Assembly: GCF_001039355.2 (NCBI RefSeq)
Contig: NW_019775889.1
Location: forward strand, 4,580 to 68,579
Direction: 5' to 3'
Source of the DNA: Lingula anatina
Taxonomy: Eukaryota > Brachiopoda > Lingulata > Lingulida > Lingulidae
DNA: 64,000 nt
Shown here: in pieces, positions 1 through 12,400 of the stretch
Position numbering within the stretch: position 1 is the stretch's first letter
How the letters are laid out: every line of letters starts with the position of its first letter
Notes under the pieces: generated by a model
The model's database searches: none
Told to the model about the DNA's origin: nothing
Seen by the model: only the letters and a program-made list of their open reading frames with translations
Translations under genes and position numbers: made by a program

Positions 1-640
1 CTGACGGCATCCTAGCTCCTTGTCAACGCCAATAGTGAAAATTACATTCAATTTCACGACGTTCACGTCGTCTACGAAGTTAAGGGCATTTCGTCTGTCA
101 TCTTTTTAGCGCGTTTTCCCAGGTTTTCACTCGGATCGTCTGCCGCAAAGATAATCTGATTTGACGTAAGCTGTGCAGGCAGAAATGTCCAGTCTGCGTG
201 ACTGTCGTCTGCCGCGTTCAGCTCACCCCCTTAATACTTTCACTGCCATTGTCTCGCGCCAGTTTTGCGTGAGGGGTACTCGGGAAGACGCCACGATCCT
301 GCTAGGGGCCCCAGGACCTCGCTAGCGTCGTTGTGCGTCTCACCAGGTACATTGTAAGACACCGTGGGAAGTCCTCGCTAAAGGTTTTCGGAGTCATGGT
401 CATGAACAATGGCGGAGTTGACAGCTTCAAAACTCACTACGGGTACGACCACGAAGTTTTTGTGAAGGACAATAACCCAGAACAGGATTTAGGTCCTAGA
501 TAAAGCAGCGCCATACCGTTGTTTATTTGTTTGTTTGTTTTCCTGCCGATTTTCACCTGAGTGTAACAAAAGGCCTATCTCTGAATAACGACCTATCACA
601 TTTCATACGGCGCGCTCGCCGTAGGCTATGTGAGGCATGT
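1..640. other. CpG-richer, higher-complexity stretch at window start
   Basis: This stretch has visibly more G+C and many more CpG dinucleotides than the AT-rich DNA that follows, and almost no simple repeats. The character changes abruptly after about 650. It may be an unmethylated promoter-type island, the edge of a neighbouring gene, or an old transposon. Nothing in it is recognisable to me. It contains the open frame at 306-503. Confidence 0.4.
306..503 (+). CDS. unrecognised open frame, possible 3'-terminal exon
   Basis: A plus-strand frame is open for 65 codons from just after TAG (303-305) to TAA at 501-503. An internal ATG is at 396. Its second half looks protein-like: it contains HYGYDHEVFVKDNNPEQ and ends DLGPR. 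A plausible acceptor, a pyrimidine-biased tract ending in CAG at 344-346, would make 347-503 a last exon. I do not recognise a family. Length alone is not significant, so it could be a chance frame in CpG-rich DNA. Confidence 0.2.
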   Translation, partial: GPQDLASVVVRLTRYIVRHRGKSSLKVFGVMVMNNGGVDSFKTHYGYDHEVFVKDNNPEQDLGPR

Positions 641-1396
641 TTTTACCTGAGAGGTGGAAAGATCTTTCTTTTTTGAAGAGAGAAACGGGAGATAATGTTC
701 AACGATCTTATTAAATACTTAAGATAAAGATATGATTACAATTAATGACAAAGTTTAAATATCATCAATTTATTTCAATATGTCAGTGATATTGAATCAA
801 TAAGCAAGGGTTTATTTGTTGAGAGAAACAGTTAAAAGAGTTAAAAAAAGGCTTCACCTAATCTGAATTTGAGGTATAGATACACTGATTTCCAAAAGCA
901 CCCAATTTTTTAAAAAAAATTTGACTACTTTGTGTTTGATGGATTTTGAGGAATTGGTTTTGTTTTTGTTTCTAGCTATGGATTAAGAGCAATTTGTATC
1001 ACAGGTTTTGCTTTCAATGCTACTAAAGCACCCGTTGCCGCTTTTTTCTCGTTTTCTTATCTTTGTGTTTTTAAACATTGGTTTTTACTCTTTTGAACTT
1101 CATGAATTACGGTTATTTGTACCAAAAATGCTTTGCTAAAAATGTATGAAAAATGCAGAGTAGGTACCGTTATATCTACATTACTAGCATTCTAGAAACA
1201 TAATTCGGAGACAATCTTTATTATTAATTTGGAATTAAAATATCAACCCTAGTCATGACGTGATTATCTATTGATATCTATTGATTATCTTATATGACTC
1301 CCCCCTTTTCTTTTAACTTGATTTCACATTCTACATGTACAATATTTCATATTCTATATGTTGTAAAGTCTATTGAAAATAATTGGATTTTAGACC

Positions 1397-1397
<1 letters not shown>

Positions 1398-1456
<59 letters not shown>
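1398..1456. repeat. (TTA)n microsatellite
   Basis: Uninterrupted TTA trinucleotide repeat of about 59 bases. The polyleucine/polytyrosine frames that cross it are repeat translations, not genes. Confidence 0.95.
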
Positions 1457-1735
1457 TAATTAATACACCACAATTTAAGCTTACCTTTAGCCAAGATAAT
1501 GCAGTATCACAACGCTTAAATGAAATGCCACGCCTGTGTGAGAGGAAGGGCATAGTTAATGTTTCAGAATAATAGCCACTTAAGTCTTAATACTACATAT
1601 GAATTTATCATAAATTCGTAGTAGGCTTAATTTTGGTCAAAAAGCCAAAAACAAATCTCTTGTGAAATTGGCCCCTGGTCCAACGCATAGCAATTTAAGC
1701 ATTGTCAGTTCCGATCAGTCATCATTACACATTCA

Positions 1736-1738
<3 letters not shown>

Positions 1739-1820
<82 letters not shown>
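1739..1820. repeat. 82-nt poly-T tract
   Basis: Run of T broken only by a single G at 1788. Read on the minus strand it is a poly-A tract, as a retroposed tail would give. No retroposon body or target duplication is evident beside it. Its true length is uncertain because homopolymers this long are poorly sequenced. Confidence 0.9.
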
Positions 1821-1821
<1 letters not shown>

Positions 1822-3260
1822 TGGTGTGGGATTTTGTCCCATACTGATTGGAATATGTGATTGTCATCTGAATAGAGACGGTCACAGTCTGGGGAAATTT
1901 CATTTTCCAAGGGTCTACAACACTTTCATTCCGACACTGTTTTTAGACGACCTTTATAGTTATTAAGAGTCACATTTATGACTCAAAGATAAATGCGTCA
2001 GAGGAACCAGTATGTAGTAGTATTAAAAAGAATTTGCCTGAATAGATATGCACTATTTTGAGCAATCAAAATTTTGAATTTCGAGTCTTTTTATATAATT
2101 GATTTCTGTTTATAAATTCATTTTAGAAGTTAACAGCTTATGTCAAAATGTGTTCAATTAAAGAACCGAATCCAAAGGAAAGGATATTTTATTCCAGTGT
2201 CCTTTTCCACTCGCTTGTACACTTCCAAAATTATGCAATATTACAGCGTCACCGGTTTCAACCTAATAATATTTACAATGAAAGAGTCACTGAAAACAAA
2301 ATTAATCCACATTTGAGAAGTAATTTCCACAAACATGTACAAAGGCAAACAAGAGGGTTTAGGGTATCCTCTACCAGGGCCGCAGTTATTATTCTGTGGA
2401 CATTTTTGCTGAGGCACAGAACAGATATCAACCATCAATTTAACCAGAGATATATGTTAATATCTAGTGAAAAATCAACCTGTGGCTCTGTTAGAGAATA
2501 GGTATCGGGCTTAAATTGAACACAGCCTCAGTGAAGACATTGAACTTACATAACGATTTAACTTGAGCACTCAAAGATTTAGGAAGTGACATGTTGTCGT
2601 TATACGTTCCTTTGAAAGCTGCTTTGATCGACCTAATGAAAACGATTTTCACACAAATCATAGCATTGAACCACTGTACAGAAAAGCAAATTTCAGCGAT
2701 ATTTTATTTTTGACGGAAGACTGAAGCAAACTCATTGTGTCAGCACGTGGTCAAGTGTCTCGATTGAATTTTTTTTTACTTTTAATCCTGCAAAAATATT
2801 TTGAAGATTTCATTAAAGCTATAAATTAATAACGAGCACGGAACTCCTTTGATTTTGTCACAGATAATTTNAATTTTTTGGTTTTAATGAACCCTCCAAC
2901 TTCCTTAATTTGTCAGTGCTTTATTTCAAATCTATTTGAAGCTTTACAAGTTACAACCTTTGGACAAATTTTAAGCATCCAGTGTTGAAGTGTCTCATAA
3001 GAATGACCCATTTTCTCTCCAAGTTTTTAGTAGTTCTTCTTTAGATAATCAAGACATGGCAGTTGCTAGTCAAATGATGCCTTCCACTGTACGCCCACTG
3101 TGAAAATGTAAAAGTAGCCTCAAAGCTTGGAATGTCACAGTTTAATTTTTGAATAGTTACTGTTGATGTATTCAGATAAATCTCAGTATCTAATGTGAAT
3201 GTGCATTTACTCTGAAATATAAAACGTTGTGGTTTGCTTTCTGTACAACTGTGACCTGTC

Positions 3261-3266
3261 TTTATT
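3261..3266 (-). promoter_or_regulatory. candidate polyadenylation signal of kazrin
   Basis: Minus-strand AATAAA, the first such hexamer downstream of the kazrin stop codon (188 nt beyond it). No transcript evidence is available, and later hexamers at 2920 and 2703 are equally canonical. Confidence 0.3.
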
Positions 3267-3453
3267 TTCACTGAAGATAGTAGTAAAAGCTCTGCAATAT
3301 TTCAGCCCTATAGTAAATGGTCAGGGCTTCCATCATAAAAATCCAGATTTCCATTGTCTTGCCTGTTTTCAAATGAGACATCGTCCAGTATTGTACGTAG
3401 TTAACCATCCTGTTTACAAGGGAGTACTCAGATTTTTTGGGGTTCACAAATAG

Positions 3454-3576
3454 CTACACAGGGGTACTTTCCATTTCTATACTTTTTGACCTGTGAGAAG
3501 AACTGAGGCTAGATCTGCTTGTCTGCTGTTGGATGTCATTCTTCATTTTCCTCCCTAGGGCTCTACCCAAAGATCC
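3454..3576 (-). CDS. KAZN: kazrin last coding exon with stop codon
   Basis: The acceptor tract ending CCTTGCAG precedes 3576. The exon enters in phase 0, reads 40 residues and ends at TAG (3454-3456). The peptide starts GSLGRALGRKMKND and is then rich in Ser/Arg (RSSLSSSHRSKS). This basic, serine-rich tail resembles kazrin C-termini in composition but not in detail, so the terminal exon is assigned by splice phase and frame rather than by close similarity. Confidence 0.8.
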   Translation of the reverse strand, partial: GSLGRALGRKMKNDIQQQTSRSSLSSSHRSKSIEMESTPV

Positions 3577-6458
3577 CTGCAAGGTAAAAATGTGGTGACA
3601 CTGAATTTTCATTGTCTCTAGTGAAAAAATGGTAAAAAAGTGAAAATTGTTTCAAAAGAGACTAAACAAGTTTAATTTACTAATGAGGCATGATGTCTGT
3701 ACATACATTTTATCAAAGAAATCAGTCATGTGGTCCAGGCCCCACTTAATGAAGGGTCGGAATGTCATGACTCATGGGTAAAAACTGACTTGGGCTCCGT
3801 AACTAGAAAGCATCGCGGATTGCGAATCACCTTTCATTTCGAGGCCATTAGGGCCTATTTGGGGCGAGTAAATTCCGATTTATGGAATAAACATGCTTGT
3901 GCTCGGTCGCAATTCGCATTGCTTTTGAGTTACGGAGTTTTGGTCTCTTAGAATATGGTTTAAATTTTCCATCAAGGTAAAAACAACAGTTTAAGTGCCA
4001 CTTTTATCATAGGAACGGAGTATAAATCTGCAGCCACCCATTTCTATCATCAAAACATTTACGTAAAAATATTTCAATGCAACATGGGTTTCACTACCTC
4101 CAATAATCTTACCCTGAATGTTGGCTTTTTCCTTTGCTCACCATCTTCACCAGGACCAAGGAAAGATCTCTCAAAACTTCGCCCGAGCGATCCTCCTGCC
4201 GTTTTCTTTTTACTGGCATTGCTTGCTTCCAGTGCAGTTCTGGAATTAAACATGGAACAATATAATGTGTTTTCATCAAAAGAAAATATTTATTTATGTT
4301 AAGTGATATTTCAAATCCTTGTCCCAGATCTACACTGGCACTAGAAGCATATGTCTGGTAACCCTTGCTTTTCTGGGTATACTCAGAAGTGATCAAATTA
4401 TGCAGATAATGATTGCAAAACACTAGAAGTTGTTCTTTTATTCCTTTAAAGACCCCAAAATGAGACATTTGCCTTAAAATGTATGTCACCTCGATGAAAA
4501 CAACAACAACAACAAATTAAATAAATAAATAAATAAAATAATGATATGTATACACATACAGGAACAAGCCTGTATAAGTAATAGGTTTTACTTATTTGTA
4601 TCTTAACATCATGCCATATAAATCATTAGTTTCATATTAATTCATGTTTTTTAATTGAAAACTTACATGTTATGAAAAAGAACAAAATTAATTTAGGGGA
4701 TTTGTAGAAATAAAAAATTATAGCAAATAGAAAATAGAGATATCACGAAAAGGAGAAATATGTTACTGGAAAAGATTTTTCATGCTAAAAGCAAACTCAA
4801 CTGAAACATGCTTGCCTGAACATGCTTAAATTAAATAGGCAATATCATGTTATTATACACATGCAAAACAAAACCTAAGAATCAGTCATACATTTCATTT
4901 TCATTCTTCATAATTCAATAATGCATGACAAGGTACAATTTACAGTTAATTTGGATAAAAATAATGAAAAAGAATATAACATATTTCAAGGAGGTAATGC
5001 TGAAAAGAATCATGTAACATTTAAAAAGCCTGAAATAAAATAGTTTAGCATTGGGAAATAAATCATGCTTGGATAAATGGTGCAAATTGTGACTACGGAT
5101 GGATGATATTTCATGCAAGGTACATCATTTTGTACATAAACAAATAAATAAATAAATATATAATTAAATATATAAATAAAACACTTTATTAATTTAACTC
5201 TGTAATTAATAGTCATTTTTTATCATGAGAGGTATAAAACATGCCACAGGAAAATTTCGCTTTCTTTCTCTGTGATTTTGAAGTACATCTAAAAACATGC
5301 GGGACCATTTAAAAATGACTGTTTATACGAACATCAGCAGACCAATTTCCATAAAAATTCATCTTTAATAGCAACAAAAATACATCAATGTTTTTAATAC
5401 ATTTGTTCTCATGTCCTTTGTGACCTTGAACTTCTGTAGATCACTTTATGACCTTTGAAGGTCATCTATGTGATACCTTTACCTGAAGAAGGTCCATCGT
5501 TTAGGTCGTAGGTCAAACAGCGAAGCGTACATGTGTGGAGGTCTGATATCAGTGCTATAAAGATTAAACAGTGCCACTACATAGAAATATGATGAAAGAG
5601 AAACACACACCTTCCAATAGAGCAAAAACTGGTGCTATTACACTTAACAACAAATTTATACATAAACTCACGAATTTTCATACATACAACATTACTTTGT
5701 GAGAAAGAAGAGTGAATTAATACATCCATGCTCAATACTGATAAAACTGCCCATTTTCTTTTTTTTAGATATGCTGAGATGTCATGTCAAATTCATTCAG
5801 AATCCATGAGACTAATACTGCAAAAAAAGTTTGCTGGTCATTTTGCATCTGCCCTGAAATTTCAAAGTTGTGAGCTCAAATTTCTAGCAAGCAAATGACA
5901 TGCTACTATTACAACTGAAAACAGTGACACAGTTATATGTATAAATATCCCCCTGGATTTCCAGCTCAAACCAAATGAAAAAAGGAAAATATAAAAGTAT
6001 TATCAACCATGGCATGCACAGCAACAAACAGTATATTTTCACATGTATTTGAAAAATATATATAAATGTGGTAACTTGGTGGGGGGAGGGGTGTGTGTCA
6101 GCTCATTCCCCAGCCAAGCTGCATTGCCTCAGTCAGATTCATAGCACACAAAAATCTCATTTTGGAACTAAATCTGCAATCTAGAACAATGAGAGACCCA
6201 TGTATGTATAAATTAAGCAAAATAAAGACATTGATTCCCAGTTATTGCAGTTATAACAAATGTTCACAGCTCCGTCACTTGCTCCAGCACCAGAAAGGCA
6301 CAGACCATGAAAATATATACAATGTGTTGACTCCCAATGTTGAAGAAAAAAGAAAAACAGGACACTGAACACATACATGTGCACTCACTTTTTCCATGCT
6401 AATTAACACTTGGGCATTTCTAAGAAAACTATGAATGTCATCTATGGAAAAACAGGCA

Positions 6459-6492
<34 letters not shown>

Positions 6493-9400
6493 AAAAATTT
6501 AAATCAAAAGCAAACTCAAACCATAAATAAAAACCAATGCCATAAGGTAAAAAATAAATAAATAAATAAACAAATTAATAAATTTAATTATTAATAATTT
6601 AGCACACATATTACGCACTCAAGGCGCCCTTCATAATACATAGGTTTATAAACAAACTGAGACACACAAGGCCGGACACAGTAATTAAAAATATCAACAA
6701 AAGTTAAAACAACATTCAATTTGTTAATATGTTGATGCTGTCCACACAAAATATCATTAAACACCGACCACACTACATAGTATACTACACAAAATCTTAC
6801 CTGGCCGGTTTAATGAGAACATTCATCTCCGATGCCAAATGCCTCCTTATGTAGGACTTGGAAACTGGTATCCCAAGAGCCGCCGCCATGGCTTCTGCGT
6901 TAAATGAAGGTTCCAGCACCATTAGAGCACCATGAACACCACTATCTTTTAAATTATCTGCGTACTCCTGGAATTGAAAAACAACAAAATTATGAATACC
7001 CTGGCAACCCCCCTTCCCCACTCCCTGCAAGGTTTAGCATTTGAGTAACTCTTCTTTTTTTTCAAAAAGACAACGCGACTTCTTGCCCACTCACACTTAA
7101 AGACATGTCAATTTTTTTATACTATGATATGAATTGAAGCTCCTCCCCTGCAAACTCCAGCCTGCATGTCTATTTGTCTCACCAAGAAATCAATATCAAA
7201 ACCACACCGGCAAAAACACCTTTAATAATTATGTAATTTCCTATCACGTTCTATTTGTACCTGAATGCGGTTCATGATCGATGCCCTTATCACAGGTCGT
7301 ACAGGTGACTATGTAAATTAAGTAATTATCAAACATACCAAAAATGTGCCTTTTCATTTCTTTTTTACACTTATTTTGAAGGGTCGTACGGGTGACTCCC
7401 TTTTGCCACTGAGTAAGTTACATAATTATTAAACACAGGAAAAAATGTAATTTTTCATTTATTCTTACACTAATTTTGAAGGGGAATAACTATATCTCAC
7501 CTGGAGATCAATATTTTTAATCCACCTGGCCACTCTTTCAGTAGTCCAGACTAGGGGATCACAGTCCACTGTCTCACACTGAGATCTTCTGTCAGACAGC
7601 AACTAAATAGGAGACAGAAAATATATAAATAATTTTACTGAGCACAAGAGTGTTTTAACATTGATAGGCTCTCTTACTACTAAAAATGGGAAAGGAAAAA
7701 ATATTATATTATATTATATTATATTATATTATATTATATTATATTATATTATCCAATAAAATTAATAGTAATTCAAGACATTTTCTTACATCTTTATCAA
7801 AATGCACCCTCCTCAGCAGCTCTATCCCGTGTAACATACTACACTGGTGGAACTTTCTGTGGATGTTTAGGTGTTTTTCTAAGTCTTTTTTGGTAAGAAC
7901 GTTCAGCATCCTGCCATCTATGAGATTTGATTCTAAGTTAGTTTGGTACTGTCCTAAGCCTATGTCGTGGATCCATCTATGGGCCACCCAGGTGTGGTCC
8001 ACATATCTGGCCTTGGGGTATTTACTGAAAATAAACAATTAGAGAAATCACTTTCTTTCATATTTTTGTAACTTATTGAATCATGCTGTGGTGCTGATTT
8101 GAGTGACTGAATCTCTACTTGTACCAGTTGTTTTGGTAATTTTTTATTGAAAAATTGCACAAAACATCATTTGAATTCAGGTGTTAAAGTGATGTTTTCT
8201 AGTTTTTGAACTTTATGACGAAATAGGTAAATAAAAATACATAAATAAATAAAGCAAAACATTGCAAATTTTAAATAAAACAAAATAAAATGAAATAAAT
8301 TAAAAATCTGTCATGGCAAGCAAACTCACCAAGAAGTCGGGTCTCTCTGTTCTTCAATGGCAAGCCGTAGTTTGCGTCTGTGAAAGGAATGAGTTATACC
8401 TAGAGCTGACTCCAATTCTGAATCACTGAGACCTAAAAGCACCTGGAAAAACACACCAAGGAAAACATTTTAAAATGCTTTAGAAAAATTTTTATTAAAC
8501 ATATTGTATCCCATGGTCTGATGAGCATTTATAAATTGCTTGTTCTTTTTTAAGCTAAGGTGAAGCTGAAAAAAATTGGCTGCATCAACGTTCTGGTTGC
8601 AATGTTCTTGAATAAATTATCCATTTTATTTTATTCAATGGTGAATATTGAAACACAACAAGCCTTGCTGGATTTCACTGAAGTGTATAAATCATATGCA
8701 TAGAATCGGAACACAGTTGACCAACGTAAGCATTAAAACACACCGTAAACTCAATTAATATAAATCCAAACATTAAAAAAAACCCCTCACCTTTCCACTT
8801 TTTACATTCTCCACACACATCTTGCCATACATAGGCAGGGACATGGTGATCTCCAGCCAAGCCAGCACCTCTGGAGCCTTCCACTGGGACATTGCGGTAG
8901 AGGAGCATTTCTCAACCAAACACAATTTCTCCTCATAGTTCTCCTGGTTGAGTTGAGACAGGTGAGGATTGCTGTCAGAGTGGGAACTCAGGTTACTCTC
9001 ACAGTCTGGACAAACAAAAAAAAAATATATATATAATAAATAAATAAATAAAATAAATAAATAAAATAAACATTTATCAGTTAACATTCCTTTTAATTTT
9101 GAATAATGATAAATTTTAAGAGGAAGGCATGTTAATCTGATTGTTTTCAGTAAGAGTCCTCGTGGGCTTCGATTCAGCTACATAATGTGATAGTCTCATT
9201 GGGAATAAGCCCTTATACACATCTCCCTACCTTCTATCCTGGGGTCACTATTGATCGACCTCCTATTGCGATTCCTAGAGAACACTTTGGATATACTGCT
9301 GCTGAAACTTTTTTTCCGTTTCTTCTTTCCGTCCTCCTGGTCCTGAACCTCCGAGATCTCCTCCAGGGAGTTGAAGTCCGACATCGGGGACATCTTGTCG

Positions 9401-12400
9401 GCTGTGTAGTTTCTCTGGGTTGGCGTCACTGAAAATGAAAACCAAGACTAACAGTTTGAATGATGTACTGAATAAACTATACATTACTGCTAGGTAATAC
9501 TATGATATATTTCAAAATGAAAACTATTAATGAATTTCAAAATAAGATTCGCCTCTGGTTGGAGTTTTTATTAGACTCTCATTCAGACCTGCCCACAACT
9601 CGAACTGATGGCAATCTCTATTCTTGAGAAGTCAGTTTTCAGATTCAATAAATTTCTATAGTTCCAATATTATGAAACTATTTTTCAATAGCCAAATTGA
9701 AAGTCAGACTGTGTACTAACTATCACATAATTTATTACATTTCTTAACCCCCTTCTTTGCTTATTTTTACATACCGTGAGAAACTTTTTAACATAAAACA
9801 AATATTTTAGCAAATCTAATTACTGACACCACATAAAGAATACCGAAACATATCATTATCAGATTTACTTACAACAGAAAGGTGAATCACTTCCATAACT
9901 TTTCCCAGAATTTGGTGGCGACTCTTGATATGGCGGCAGCTCTTCAGTGCTGGGAGAGCGGAGGGAGGGAGGCGGTGGGTCCAGATCTAACACTGCTTCA
10001 TCAAATTTGTTGTGTTTTGAGAGCTGCTCCTTCATCTACAGATTTAAGTTTCAAGCTTATCATCGAAAGAAAGACATGTTTATTTTCATTCTTTGCATTT
10101 AGACTTAACTTCTTTACTGGTGCCACACAAATAAATTCTCATCCAAGGGTTACATTTTTATGATATAACACCAATCCATCAATCGAAACTCTTTTAAACA
10201 AAACATTGTTATACACTTCTTTTTCACTGGTAATTATCATCAATACTAACATCTCGGAATTCCCTTTGCAGTTTTTCTATGTATTTTTCTTTGACATCCA
10301 GTTGCTGTCGCAGGCTGACTGATCGTTCTGTGGCATCTCTGGCTCTTTTTAAGATTTCCCACTTTTCTCTTTCTATCTCATCCTTATCTGAGCTTAGCTG
10401 GAACAAGTATATAAAAATAGTGTCTATAATTGATGTATTTTAAGAAAATTAAGTTGTGTAGTGCACTGAAATCTATATAATAAAATGATATAATGTAGAA
10501 TGATATCATTAAAACATCACTGCATTATTGAACTTAAATAAACTTCAGCCAAAAATTGAACCCAACAACTGTTCCTCTATCAAAATCCATTACCTGTTTT
10601 ATTGTGTCATCACTTTCCTTCATCCTCTGCTCATAATTTCTGATAAAATCTCTCAATTCTGCCTCTTTATCTTCCAGAGTGCCGTACAGCTGCTTCATTT
10701 GACTGAGAAGGTCCAGTTTTTCTGCTTTTAGTCTTTTTCTGTCACCTTTCATCACTAAACAAGAAGGAAGGAAAGAAAAGACACAAGATTATTGAATAAT
10801 GGTATGATAGCCAATTATTAAGTTGGGTCTAGCTGTAATGGGTTGGAAAAGAACAAAACAAAATTATCTGGTAAATATGACTTACACAGGTGCAAACTTC
10901 ATGAAATCATTTCAAGAAGGGACTGAATGTGTTATATTTAAAACACATCTTTTTTATCATTCAATATTTCCCAACAAAGAACAATCATGAACACACAGCT
11001 TCATATTTCATAGTATCCAGGTGGTTTAAACACCATCAAACAGCTAACATGCTATCACCTGTGCTTGACATGCTACGGGAATGATTTTTATTTAAATACG
11101 AGTAAAGGGCGGAGACCCACAGGTGCAAATGCCTGAGGAATGACAAACAGTGTCAAACTAGCAAGACATTTAAAGGTAATATGCACCCCTGAAAAAGGCT
11201 GAGGGGGCTTGATGCCAAGGCTGATCATAAAAATAAAATTACTAGTACCAAGATGTGACATATTTGAACTATGGATTAGTATAAGAGTCTTTGAAATCTA
11301 AAACAAGCAAACACAAAACAAAATTATTATAAAAAAATCCAAAATTCATCTGAATACGATTCTATCACTTAACATAAAACTGACTAACAACATTACTTGG
11401 TACCTTTTAATGCTTCCTTTGCATTTAACAATTCCTGCTTTGTTTGAAGAAGCTCCAATTTAACTTCTCCAAATTCTCCAACCCCAAGCTCTTTCTCCGG
11501 TATCCCATTGGTTGACTTCATGGTGGAATCTTTGGTGAGCTGCAGTTCCTTCATCTCCCTGTCCAGGTAGTGGACCTGCTGCTGAAGACGGGCGTTCTCC
11601 TCTTTCAGACGCGCTATTTCTGAGCGGTCATTATTATACTGCATGCCTGGAAACAAACCATTAAAAAAGTTACTGACAATGTGACTCAGATAAGGGATTA
11701 CTCTTTTATTTCATTAAAATAACATTTTACTATTTTACTACTTGAGCCTCAAAATATCTTATTTTCTTATAAACATATTAAAATATTAATACAGGTGAGG
11801 TACTGCAGGGGAGGAGTAAGTCTGACCACTTCACGCGCTTCATGACATCAGCCAAACTGCTTCAAACCTGGTTCAATTTGATTTTTTAGCCTGAATTTAT
11901 TTTAAAATGAGGATGCTGGCTATAAGTCAGAGCTTAGAGAAACGACGGCACCAGTCATGTTACTTAAAGGTCACAAGTCTGCCATAGATGTCTTGCCCAC
12001 TCAGTCATATCTTAGAGACTTTTTCTTAATTTCCTCCAAGGCAAGTCCTGTTGACAGATCATCCAATGTAAAAAGCTGACATTTTCTTGAAGTACCTGTC
12101 TAAAATTTTACATGAGCAAGCATTTCAGGAAGTTCTTGACATTTTAAAAACAGCTTAATATTATCCTATGACCAACATCTGACATAATGCTCCGAACACA
12201 AAATGTTCTGTAAATATCAAGGTTGGAAAGAGCTTATTCTAAAGTTTACAGATGAAGTAGTCAATACAGGAAAATGACAGCAAGTATGACAACTTGAATG
12301 TCATTGCATTTCCCAATGACTAATTCTTTCAGAAACAGCCTGTTTGTTTCTCTGTTGGCAAATTTGAAATAGCATGGAGTGTGTATGAGAAAAGTTCAAC

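Larger units (their letters stand above)
504..3453. other. 3' flank and 3' UTR side of kazrin, no other gene seen
   Basis: AT-rich DNA downstream of the kazrin stop codon. It holds a TTA microsatellite, a very long poly-T tract and a single undetermined base at 2871. On the minus strand, AATAAA hexamers (plus-strand TTTATT) occur at 3261-3266, 2920-2925 and 2703-2708. Any of these could be the kazrin polyadenylation signal, with the first about 190 nt after the stop. No further exon or RNA gene is visible. Confidence 0.4.
4240..6800 (-). other. kazrin intron holding a candidate cassette exon
   Basis: 2.56-kb intron between the SAM3 exon and the tail exon, phase 2. It is AT-rich, with AAAT-type repeats at 4500-4541, 5137-5180 and 6551-6570 and a CA repeat at 6460-6490. 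The one exon-like segment is 5483-5554. A group of nuclear-receptor-type half sites lies at 5421-5464. Confidence 0.7.

Noticed and set aside
1662-1910. Frames rich in Phe or Lys over the poly-T tract
   Set aside because: Homopolymer translation only.
6797-9087. Assignment of the SAM exons to liprin-beta
   Set aside because: SAM3 is related to liprin-beta, but the SAM1 and SAM2 sequences, the basic KKKRKK segment and the DFIRNYEQ coiled coil match kazrin specifically.
11060-11146. Exon-like segment in a kazrin intron (acceptor TTCCTCAG, donor CACAG|GTGATA)
   Set aside because: The open frame needs phase 2 entry, but the flanking exons join in phase 1; the phase 1 frame has a stop after 13 codons.
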